Assembly: GCA_030762895.1 (NCBI GenBank)
Contig: CM061070.1
Location: 51,597,007-51,661,006, forward strand
Reading direction: 5' to 3'
Length of the DNA: 64,000 nt
Source: Sophora flavescens
Lineage: Eukaryota; Streptophyta; Magnoliopsida; Fabales; Fabaceae
Shown here: positions 45,704 to 55,728 of the stretch, in pieces
How positions within the stretch are numbered: position 1 is the first letter of the stretch
Layout of the letters: every line of letters begins with the position of its first letter
The notes under the pieces: model-generated
Databases searched by the model: none
Told to the model about the DNA's origin: nothing
What the model saw: only the letters and a program-made list of their open reading frames with translations
Position numbers and translations under genes: made by a program

Positions 45704-46316
45704 TTTGAGATAACTAAAGACAAAAGGAAGCGTACCTACACATATTTGGCTCTTATTGGAATAAAGTTTTTTGATTCCAGCATCAAGCAGGCTTGCAATA
45801 AATGGGCATGTTCTTCTTATCTGATGAGATAGAAAGCGCCAATAAGCTTAGCAACTCCTCCTCAAGTAGTAGCGAAGAATTTTGAATGTTCAACAAGATA
45901 TCACGAAGACACAACTGAGATTGCCTTCTGACCTGTTGAAATATCTTATCTAGTTAGCACACACACAACATTGATTCGACTCAAGTGTGTACATACATAC
46001 CTTAGGTCGTGAATCAGTAAGAAACCCTAACAAGACATTGAACAAGTTGTTGTGAGTGTTGCCGTTGATGAGCAACAAATGCGAGAGGCACTTGAATCTG
46101 TAGACAACAGCACTCTCTGAAACCACCAAGGGAGAGCGTAGAACTCGTACGAGGAGCTCACGGACAAGGGCTCTCTCTTCTTCTTCAACACCACGACAGG
46201 AACTGAAATATTATATTATGCAGGGAATAACTAAATGAAACACTGGAAGGAACTGAAATAAATAAATCAGAGAACTAAACAATCAGAGAACTAAATCAAA
46301 TCAAAACAACTAAATA

Positions 46317-46387
46317 GGTTAGGGTTCGAATACGGACTCTTATGGAGAAAAATCTGGTTGAGAGGAGAGAATATGTGTGTGCAAGAG
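46317..46387. other. Small insertion in copy B
   Basis: About 70 bases absent from the equivalent place in copy A (near 15272), flanked by similar AACTAAA sequences. Origin unknown. Confidence 0.45.
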
Positions 46388-46503
46388 GTAACTAAACAAA
46401 ACAGAAAACTAAGAAGTAAAAAAACAAAGAAAATATTCAAATAAATGAAAAACAAACAAACAGAGAAGTAAATGAAAGAAGAAACAGAGATGAGAAAACA
46501 TAC

Positions 46504-46700
46504 CTGCAGAGAGAAGGCCGGACGACGACGAGAGAACGACCTGGCGGCGCTGCGACTTCGAGGCGGCCGAATGAGCGGCGGCTGGGCGGCGGCGCTCGGG
46601 TTGTGCTAGGGTGCGATTCACGATCTGGGGTTGCTGTGCTGCGGCCGGCCGCCGCTTGTGGGTGTTGGAGGCTGACTGAGAGTGGTGGTGGTGAGAGTGT
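46504..46700 (-). pseudogene. First exon (5' UTR or N-terminus) of RRP12-like gene, copy B
   Basis: GC-rich block ending CTGCAG before a GTATGT donor on the minus strand; counterpart of 15382-15600. A 70-codon frame is present but differs from copy A at the C-terminal end, so coding potential is doubtful. Confidence 0.4.
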
Positions 46701-46823
46701 GGATGTGACTTATGAGGGTGGAACTGACAAAGCTAAAAATGAAACCCTAGAGAAGAGTAAAAGTGTAAAAATGTGAAAGTGAATCATATGAGTGATAAAA
46801 CGAAAAATTGAAAAAAAAAATTC

Positions 46824-47313
46824 GCTTAATTACTCTTTTGGTCTCTAAAGTATCCATAATATACGATTTTGGTCCCCATATTTGGTTCGAGCACATTTGA
46901 TCCCCTAGTTTTTAAATCCTTCCATTCATATGTTGTCAAATTGGTAACAGAGTTTGCTGACTACCAAGTGGATTAAAATATATTTATTTTAGGATTTGGG
47001 AGCAAAATACGTTTCGGGTTCTATCTATAACAAAGTGATGGGTTTGAGGCTCATTTGACACTGATTAAGGGACTCGTCACCCGCTAAAAATAATATTTAA
47101 AATTTTTAATTAAAAAATTTATTAATAAATAAATATATTTTAATCCACTTGGTGTGGCATGTCAGCAAACTTTGATAACAATTTGACAGCAAATGGATAG
47201 AAGGACTACAATTGCACAATTGAAAAACTAGGGGGCCAAATGCGCTCGAAAAAAATGTGGGGGACCAAAATCGTATATTACCAACATTTGGGGGACCAAA
47301 AGTGCAATTAAGC
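46824..47313. mobile_element. MITE with GGGGGACCA inverted repeats, copy B only
   Basis: The left end GCTTAATTACTCTTTTGGTC matches the reverse complement of the right end (…GACCAAAAGTGCAATTAAGC). About 50 bp of imperfect TIR continue with ATACGATTTTGGTCCCC on both sides. Non-coding. Confidence 0.75.
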
Positions 47314-47339
47314 CACAAAAAAATTTAAAAATAGGCTGT

Positions 47340-47462
47340 TTAAAAAAAAATAGCCAACCCGGGTGGGTCAACGGGTTTATGGGTTGAAAACTATAACCCG
47401 CCCCATAAAAAAGTGGGTTTAATGGGTTGGCACGTTGGGTTCAACCCGTTTTGCCACCTCTA
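47340..47462. mobile_element. hAT-like MITE end, copy B
   Basis: Counterpart of 15985-16170, ending CCCGTTTTGCCACCTCTA, a degraded form of the same terminus. Confidence 0.45.
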
Positions 47463-47874
47463 GGTATAGGGTTCACCTTCACATGGTTAATGGACCAGCC
47501 CAGCTCACTAGACTTATTTTTTTAAGGCCCAATTACTTTTGTGACCATAGAACTATGCGGTTGTAATTGTAAATGCATACCTGACCACTTTTCGACAGTT
47601 CGATCTTAGGCATGGTAAAGATTTGAACACGTGGGTACTCATTCGAACTCGCCCGGACTTTGACGAGGAAAACCCGATTTGATTGGGGACGGGGGCGGGG
47701 ATGGGATACAGATACTCACCTTATTGTTTACGTAATTATAATAATATCATCATATATCTATGTAGGGTATTGAATTTGTTTACATTGAAAGGTTGCATTC
47801 TATATAAAAAAGAGTACTTTTTTTGGAAAAATTACAGAACATTTGATTGTACTTTTATTATGGTATTTTGATGT
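47463..47874. other. Non-coding stretch before gypsy LTR, copy B
   Basis: Counterpart of 16171-16582; AT-rich, with a GGGGACGGGGGCGGGG patch near 47685. No gene. Confidence 0.4.
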
Positions 47875-50512
47875 TGTAACACCCCACTTTTCGTATATAT
47901 GTTTTTATGCGTTGTATATAGTTGTATATGGTGCTAGATTATTAAAAAGGTGCTTTAGGGAATTTAAAATGGGGTTAAGTGGGATTTCCTGGTCAAAAAT
48001 CCCTTTCTAATGCATATGTTGCTCTCTCTTGGAGCTCGAAACAGCTGTGTCTCCTAATAGACACAGCTGTGTCTAACTCTCTAGATCACTGTTTTGGCCC
48101 TGGAAACAACTGTATCTAATTCTCGAAAACGTTGTTCTGGCCCAAGACACAGCTGTGTCGAATTCCCAAAAATGCTGATCTGGTCGAGGACAGAGTTGTG
48201 TCTCCTGATAGACACAACTGTGTCTAGTTCTCAAAAACGCTATTCTAGCCAGGGACACAGTTGTGCCTAGTTCTCAAAATCGCTATTATGTCTAGGGACA
48301 CAACTGTATCTCCTAATAGACACAGTTATGTCTAGTTCTCAAAGACGTTTTAGTCTGGCAATATAAATAAGTGAGTGAGGAGGGTTACAAGTTACAACCC
48401 TAATTTTGACACTTTTCGCAATCCTTGTGCGACAGAAACCTCTCATCCCTCTTCTCTTTAAAACTCCTTCGTGTTCTTCGACGTTCTTGCTTACGATTGG
48501 AGAGTAACCCGCAAGTTAGTGTCAATTAATGTAATCTTGCAAACTCTTGATCAATCTCCTTTTTGTTTTCTTGAATTGAGGATTAATTGCTCTTCCTTCT
48601 TTGATGTTTTGACCAAGATTCATTGAACCGTTGAATCATTCGAGGGAGCCAAGCTTGGATTCGCTCAAGTTGACCATAGAATTAGACCGTCATACTAGGT
48701 ATGGAGAAAAGAGATTAGTATAACTTGTAGACATTGGGGTATCGTGAGATGAAGGGTTAACCCATGACCATGTTGTGTGCTAATTATTAAAGTGATGTTA
48801 CTTGTTATATGTATGTCATGCTTCATATATGATTGCTATGTTTTAAATTGTGAATTACTATGGATGACGATGATGCCATGATTGTATGGTTTGATGTTCG
48901 ATGTTGATCTTAACGAATGTCGTTATTGTTACAAACACACCAATTAAAATATAGGGATGTTAATAATGATATAAGAATTAAGGGATAATTCCCAATGTTC
49001 ATAAGACATGAATCTTAGAAAAGGAGAAGTGAGGTTAATGCTCAATGGTATAGTTAAGACCCTAGGATTGATCCATGTGTGCTTTAGGGATGTTAATAAT
49101 AAAATCAGAATTAAAGGATTAACTCCCAAAGATCATGAGACATGAAGATTAAATAAGAGAAACGAGACTAATACTTGATGGTGTAGTTAAAAGCCAATAG
49201 GATTTATCTATGAGTGCCCTAGGAAGTTTGGCAATGGTTCCCAAACCTTCTGCCTAGAAAGTACTGCCATGTTTCAGTAAGCACGGTCGTGCTCAATAAA
49301 CAGCACGCCCGTGCTCAATGCCAGCACGCCCGTGCTGGGTGATCAGCATGACCATGCTCCCCAATCAGAACCAGATGTTAAGTGGGAACAAGGATGTTTC
49401 CCCCAAATTGTTCCCTATGACGAAATAAGACATCCATCGAAGTAAAGACAAGATAGATAATCTAATTAAGCTTTAACTAAGATGATTAAATATAAAAAGT
49501 TAAGATGGTTAAGTTGGTAACGATGGGTTACCGCACGATGTTAAACTTTGATGCTTAACGATCAAAGTTGTCTTGATGCTTATTGGTCAAGGTGTCGACA
49601 ATGTTAAATTTGATGCTTCATGGTCAAGTTGCCTTGATGCTTATTGGTCAAGGTGTTGATGGTGATAAACTTTGATGCTTATTGGTCAAAGTGGAGGTGG
49701 TGGTTACGATTGTTTGTTTGATGTTGTTGCTCATGCATTCACACATTGGAGATGTTAGTGGGGGAGTATAACATAGGGGAGGTCGTCTGAGAGTAAGGCG
49801 ATCTGGTCGTCCGCAGTGATTCATCTAAGAGTTAGGTAAATCGTGACCCCCTGTGGTGGTGCATCCTAGAGTACGGTGCATCGGTTATCCAAGGGGTTCA
49901 CCCGTGGTTTGGTGAACTGTCGGCTTTGGTACTTATTGGCCAATATGGATATGTAACTCTGACGTTGTCTTCTTGAGATAGTTTTGGATCCACATACATA
50001 AATGAGTAGTAGAGTAGCATTGTATCGCATAGCATACTTGGTTGAGATGATATGAATGATTTTATTAAGTTAAATGTTGCTATGTTATGATATGCCTTAT
50101 ATGTTGTATGCTCATCTTGCTAACTGCTCCTTTTGCCGTTATGTTTATACAACGATTTCTTACTCCCCATTTTTCTGCTGTTTGTATGTATCTTTCTTTT
50201 AAGCAGAGGATAATGAGCAACCAGTTGATGAGTGATTCTGAGGAGCTCGCTCACTCATAGTTAGGATGTTTATTTTGTTTAGTCTTGTTATCCGATGTAT
50301 TTTTCGGATTTTGGTTACCAGCTCTGACCTGTGACATCGGGGTTGGGGTTTATGTTTCTTTGTTATGTTTTTATTTTCCACAGTTAATGAGACGTTTTTT
50401 CATGTGGTACTTTCTATCTTGTTGATATTATTATTAAATAATATACATGTTTTTTTATTTTTTTTATTTCCTTTACATTGTTGTAAATACATGCGGGGTA
50501 GAGGGTGTCACA
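47875..50512 (+). mobile_element. Ty3/gypsy 5' LTR, 2638 bp, copy B
   Basis: TGTAACACCCC…GAGGGTGTCACA, large chromovirus-type LTR. Contains a long AGACACAGCTGTGTCT dyad cluster at 48048-48337, four AGCAYG..CRTGCT dyads at 49279-49359, and TTGATGCTTATTGGTCAA repeats at 49550-49690. Followed by the primer-binding site at 50518. Confidence 0.88.
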
Positions 50513-50517
50513 TTTAG

Positions 50518-50532
50518 TGGTATCGGAGCAGG
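50518..50532 (+). other. Primer-binding site (initiator tRNA-Met type)
   Basis: TGGTATCGGAGCAGG, 5 bases after the LTR end, one mismatch from the usual TGGTATCAGAGC. Confidence 0.85.
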
Positions 50533-50683
50533 TCTATCCTATCAGGCCATGGTACGAGTTGTTATGTATCTTTTGTGTGCTCTTGTTTGAATTGCCTATA
50601 TTTATTATAGGCAATAATGCGTAGTAATAGGTGTCTGTAGCTCTTCCTACTTAATCTCTGTATTTAATAGTTGTCTTGAAAAA

Positions 50684-51232
50684 GTGCAGGAACCAAGGAC
50701 AGGAAGAGGTAGGAATGACCAGGCTATCGCTGATGCTTTGGCATTGCTTGCCAATACTATAGGACAAAACCAGAACAACAATGGGGGACCAGCTGAATTT
50801 CAGGGTCTGGATAAGTTCCAGCGGAATAACACGCCCTCTTTCAAGGGAGCTTATGACCTCGAAGGTGCTCTTCTATGGATCCGGAAGACCGAGAAAATCT
50901 TTCAGGCTATGGCGTGGAACGATGTTCAGAAGGTCATCTTTGGAACTTTCATGCTGACAGAGGAAGTTGGGCATTGATGGGAGAATTGTCGCCAGCGTAT
51001 GGAAGTTGAGGGTACATTGATTACTTGGAATGCCTTCAAGGACAAGTTCCTGGAGAAGTACTTTCCAGCTGACATCAGCGACAGGAAGGAGATGGAATTC
51101 TTAGCTTTGAAGCAGGGGAATATGTCCATTGGGGAGTATGCTGCGAAATTCGAGGAGCTTGCTCGTTAATACACACTTTATCAGTATGTGAATGATGACC
51201 GCTCCAAGTGTTTAAAGTTCGAGGATGGTCTG
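50684..51232 (+). pseudogene. Ty3/gypsy gag, N-terminal part, broken
   Basis: Gag of a chromovirus-type element: GRGRNDQAIADALALLANTI, TPSFKGAYDLEGALLWIRKTE (retrotransposon-gag domain start), TWNAFKDKFLEKYFPADISD, GNMSIGEYAAKFEELAR. Two in-frame stops, TGA at 50975-50977 (Trp expected) and TAA at 51168-51170, kill it. The frame is cut at 51232 inside KFEDGL by a solo LTR and resumes at 53622. Confidence 0.85.
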
Positions 51233-53616
51233 TGTAATACCCATAAATTTTAATAATTTAATTTAATAAAAGGTTTTAATTGATAATTTTTCTAGTAGTT
51301 TAAATTTTTCTCTGTACAACGGTCATACCTTTTTTTTAAAAAAATTATAAATATATTCGTAATTAATTTATGATGCCATGAATGAAAGGTTTTGGGACAA
51401 TATTTAAGAATTAAATTAAATGAGGGTTTTAAGGCATAACATGATAGTGCATATTTGACTTGCTCTTAGTAATTAGGTTAATTAAATTAATATGATTAAT
51501 GATTTAATGGGTTTATTGGGCTTTTACCAATTCTAGGACCCAAATTTATGTTTAAAAGGAGTGTCGTCCACTCCTCCATCATTCTTCAATGTTTTTCAGA
51601 ATCCTAGAGAGTATTAGAGAGCTTAGAGAGAGGAAGAGAGATAATTATAGAAGATAGAAATGAAAAGAGGAAACTTTGGAGATTTGAAGGCTCAACTCAT
51701 TTTGTTCATGAAGAGAAAGTTGTAGAGATTCTCTCAAGCTTTCCAAGGATCCCCATCTTGCATCGTCTTATTCCTCCTTAGATTGTCCCCATTCTTTTAG
51801 ATAAAAGCTTCAAGGTGAGGGAGTCAGATGTTTTCATGAATTTCTCATGTTGAATCTTGTTTAGTCTTTGTAGTTAATGTTTATGTTCATGAAATTGAAA
51901 GGGGAATAAAGATTTTGACTGTGTGGTAGAACCCTAGAAATTGGGGGTGAGGAAACTCCATTGTTGGTGCTTGAGGTTTGATATTTTCTTATGATGTCTC
52001 GTTTTTGTTGTGAAATTTTGACATACATGTAATAAAAAATTTGTAACTAGAGTTTTAGATATCCGATTGAGGTAAATTGGTCTCATTTGAAGCTAACACA
52101 TAGAGTTACACAGTGTATGAATTTCGTGAATTTTGGAAACCTGATATGTTCTTAGAGAATTTTTGAAAATAGGGATACTGTTGTCCCGAATGCAACCTGA
52201 CAGCCTGTATTCAGAAAATCATATCTTTATTTATAAAACTCGTATTGAGATGAAACTTATTGAATTTGAAATCTTAAATATAGAGGTATAACGTGGTACA
52301 ATTTCGTGATTTAAGGATACCTGAGGAAGTCCCAGCTTCATTTTTAAAATAGAGTATTGTATGTATTGGATATACTGAAACATGTTTTACTTCAAAATTT
52401 ATATTTGGAATTGTAGACATCCTTTTTAAGTGAAATTAGTGTCATTTGAAAGTAGACATGTAAGTCTTATTGTAGTTAAAATTTCTACTTTTATTGACTT
52501 CTATAATATTCCCAATTTTCGTTTGAAGTTGGTCAAGGTGCTAGAAACATTATCATTAGTCATGTATCGGTGAATTTATGACTATGTTAGGATGTGTGCT
52601 TTAATATTGTTGCCTTTCAAATACAGCTTCCCTCTATGCTTGAATATTTTAGTAAAGGTGTTAATGCAATAGATTTTTTTATTTACATTGTGAATATATA
52701 TTATATTGGATTATGTTAGTGTACATCTTGAAAAATATCAATAGAGTGATGATAGTATGTGAATGCAATGATTATGTTGTTGCCACCTATGGTTGTGATT
52801 GGTTATTGAAAGGGTACTTGATGGAATGAATTGAAATGACATTGATATGAATCTTTGGGTAGGCGAACCGGGGAGCGGGATGCTCCGGTATATAAATATC
52901 ACCACCGAGAATGAGGGAACCCCGTTAAATATCCCAGGCGTTGAGGATGGATGTTGATGTTGGACGGAGGGTGCGGTATCTCCGGGGTAAGAAATTAAAA
53001 CTATCAGGGTGGGGGACCTTGAAAGAACAACCCCAAGTGGACCCAAAGATTCGATGTTTTTTATATGTATCCGCTTTTGAGCGAGACATGAGTTTGAGAA
53101 TTGAATTAAGTGCAAGTCATTCCACAAGTACTCTAAAATTGGGCAAGAAGCCCACATGTGATATGATGTGTATCGATGTTGCGATATTTGACTTGGCATG
53201 GGTTTTGTGTTGACATGAGTGATTGCTTTCATGTTCGAATACCATGATTTTATTTTATCTTGCATGTCTGCTCGTGTTTGGGGAAGTTCCCTCACTGAGT
53301 CAATGGACTCACCCTACATTTAATATTTATATTGCAGGAATCCTCAAAGCTGCCAGAAGCCTTGAATGCCATGTGGAAATATTTTTTTTATGGGCCACAC
53401 CCATAGTTTAAGGTGTATTTAGTTAGCACAAGACTTTGTAATTTATGTTTTATTTTTTTTTTGTTACTTTTAAGTATTATATTCATTATGTGGTAAGTAA
53501 CGAATGTAATCATTTTCTTTGGATGAAACGGATCTTTGTATGCTTTTGAGGCTGTAAAGGGGAAAGAGGGACTTTCCTTTTCGGCCGGTCATGGCTACAA
53601 AATTCGGGTTATGACA
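51233..53616. mobile_element. Solo LTR, 2384 bp, gypsy type
   Basis: Begins TGTAATACCC and ends GGGTTATGACA. Perfect 5 bp duplication GTCTG at 51228-51232 and 53617-53621. No primer-binding site, gag or pol inside. A 185-codon minus-strand frame (53295-52738) shows no known motif and is taken as chance. Different family from the host LTR at 47875. The gag reading frame is continuous across the insertion if one duplication is removed. Confidence 0.9.
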
Positions 53617-53621
53617 GTCTG

Positions 53622-54174
53622 CGTCCAGAAATCAAGCAAGCCATCAGCTATCAGGAGATCTGTGACTTTTTTGTCTTGGTGAACAAGGGTAGGATCTTCG
53701 AAGATGCTACAAATCCAGAGTGGCAAACTACAGGAGTTCGGATGTTCAGGGAAGCAGGAAGAATGATCAGAAGGACAAGGGAAAGCAGCGTCTAGCTCCA
53801 CTAGACCGGGACTTCAAGCGGGGTGGGAAGAAGCCACGATTCTCTACAAGCGAGTTCAGGAATTGGGATCCTTCTTCTCCTAGGCCCATCAGGTGCGGCA
53901 AGTGCGGACATGATCATTTCACCACTCAGTGCAAGGAGATCGATGTCATCTGCTTCAAGTATGGCAAGTCTGGCCACATCAGCCGTGAGTGTGGAGGGAC
54001 GAAGTCAGAACCGCAAAGTGCTAGCAAGAATCAGAGTTCCTAAGCCAATCGACTGAAGACCGGTGGAAGAGTCTTTACTCTTAGCGGAGCTGACGCCTCC
54101 GAGTCCGAGGACTTGATCCAAGGTATGTGCCTTATCGATGGAACTCATTTAGCTGTTTTGTTTGATTCGGGTGC
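53622..54174 (+). pseudogene. Ty3/gypsy gag C-terminus and protease start
   Basis: Continues gag with RPEIKQAISYQEICDFFVLV. After a frameshift near 53715 come two CCHC zinc-knuckle-like units at 53896-54000 (CGKCGHDHFTTQC; the second, CFKYGKSGHISREC, has Tyr at its second Cys). A stop (TAA, 54041-54043) lies in the linker. The protease active site begins VLFDSGAD and is then cut at about 54174 by the minus-strand Athila-like element. Polymerase and integrase, if present, are beyond the window. Confidence 0.82.
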
Positions 54175-54177
54175 TGA

Positions 54178-55728
54178 TGTCGTGCGCTGCGGCGAGCGCT
54201 CGTGCGATTCCGGCAAGTGTACCGGACTGCCGTCAAGTAATAAAAGATATCGAACCCACAGAGACTGTGTTCTCGAATCGCAATCGGTTTTCGAATCGAT
54301 TAGATCTGGACTTTGTAAATGGTTTTGAAAAATGTTTGAATTGGAAAATTAAAAGATAGATGAGCAGAAAACAAATGTTTTTGGGATTTTCGATTTAAAT
54401 GGATTCCTAGGGATTTGGGTTACCTTTGAGGTTGTTTATGTTGCTAATCTGATTTACCTTTGTTGATTACCGAAATTGCCTTGAAGGCGAGTTTATCCTC
54501 TAATAGCTTAAGCTCCCTCTCGGGTTACAAAAGCCGTGCCCAATTGACCCGACCCCTACTCTCGTGGTAGTCGATCCCAGATTGGACCCTTTGCGTTCCG
54601 TGACAACTCGTTGCTCCTCGAGGGACGGCTTCTAACTCTCGTGATTTCAGTCCCAAGTCTGACTTCTATAGGTCCGACACCCAAGTTCACCGCTAGGTTC
54701 CTCCTTGGAATGTCTCAGTCATGCAAATAACCTAAGTTCACCGCTAGGTTCCTCCTTGGATCATTCACATCTCACAAACCAGTGGCCGCCGGGCTTTACG
54801 AGTGAAACACCCTAGAAATCCTAAGTTCACCGCTAGGTTCCTCCTTAGAACGTCTACGTCACGCAAATAAGCGGTTGCCGAAATTTATGAGTGATTAACA
54901 CGCTAGAAATCAGATCTAAAACAATAATGAAATCAACAACGATTTTTACATCAAATCAACATCATTTACAAACCTCGGGCAGAGCCCCAATCCCTAGAAA
55001 CAAACTACTACTCCAGTCTTGCCATGGAGATGACAAGCTGGGTTGACAACATAGTGAAAATCAGAAAAGAGAAGAGGAGAGGAGAAGAGATCTATGCCTA
55101 AGTCCTAGTTGTTATGGATTATCCAATGTATGTTGTGTTCTCTGCCTGGTCCATATTTATAGAAATTGGGAAGTTAGAGTCCCAAACCAACTCAAAATCT
55201 GATCTATTTCGGTTTCTTCAGGTCCAAGTAATGCGCGTCACGGCCGTGATGGCCATCACGACCAGGCCGTGACGGTCTCTCTTTCTGGTTGCTCTGCGAA
55301 ATTCCGAGTCTCTCGCGAGGCGGAGCCTATGCTCGCGTCGCGAGCCCTGTTTATGGCCGTGTTCGAATCACGGCTGGGCCGTGATGTGCTCGACTTGTGG
55401 TGGTTTTGGGTCACGGCCGTGATGGCTATCACGGCTAGGCCGTGACAGACTCTGACTTCAGCCTTTGTTCTTTTTCAGTTTTTGCTCGATCATGGCCGTG
55501 ATGGGCTCTGTTTGGCTCATTTTCTTCAGTTTTAAAGCTCCATCTTCATCTAAACTTCATCATGGTTGATCTTGAGCAATTTACCCTTGATATCTGCAAA
55601 ACAACACACGAAAACCGCCTTACCCGTTCCAAAGGAAAAATAACCTAAAATCTAATAAAAATATGCCTAAACTACATGAAAATGCATGCAAAATGATGGA
55701 CAAAGATGAGGTGGAATCACACTCATCA
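54178..55728 (-). mobile_element. 3' LTR of the minus-strand Athila-like element
   Basis: Starts (minus) TGATGAGTGTGATTCC at 55728, right after the AAGCTTGGGGTGATT polypurine region. It ends …GCGCACGACA near 54178 (possibly 54175). Contains a TATA box (CTATAAATA, minus, near 55160), TCACGGCCGTGA dyads at 55238-55503 and a TCGCG dyad pair at 55309-55345. The CTAGGTTCCTCC block repeats three times (54703-54850). Confidence 0.85.

Larger units (their letters stand above)
39182..46202 (-). pseudogene. RRP12-like (ARM-repeat) pseudogene, copy B
   Basis: Better preserved counterpart of 9790-15179. Exons in transcription order: 46202-46001, 45932-45736, 45139-44881, 43536-43439, 42708-42510 (GPALVAMGPETFLPLICLNL, DLSDANMWLFPILKQY), 42435-42071, 40224-40052 (IIGYIASIANKADVHNLFEE), 39890-39797 and 39310-39182 (HFPAKRHRLDCLYCLIVH). 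Splice borders are mostly GT-AG. Defects: stop/frame change after DESLIK in the 45139-44881 exon, frameshift after KSFMDLQ in 42435-42071, and a stop before STKDDGGCLQ. The C-terminal third and some middle exons are absent. One 3-base and one 6-base length difference from copy A keep frame (for example an IRIR duplication at about 43447). Confidence 0.78.
30921..50830. repeat. Segmental duplication, copy B
   Basis: Counterpart of 867-26110 at an offset of about 30 kb. Private insertions: LINE 35351, solo LTR 40590, MITEs 44050, 45248 and 46824. The B lineage also keeps an RRP12-like exon (42510-42708) that A lost. Confidence 0.85.

Noticed and set aside
46824..47313. 9 bp Mutator-type duplication around the MITE
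   Set aside because: The flanks (AAAAAATTC and CACAAAAAA) do not match, so no superfamily call was made.
52738..53295. 185-codon minus-strand frame in the solo LTR
   Set aside because: It lies within a well-bounded LTR (TG…CA, 5 bp duplication), shows no domain or compositional sign of coding, and long chance frames occur in GC-richer LTR parts.
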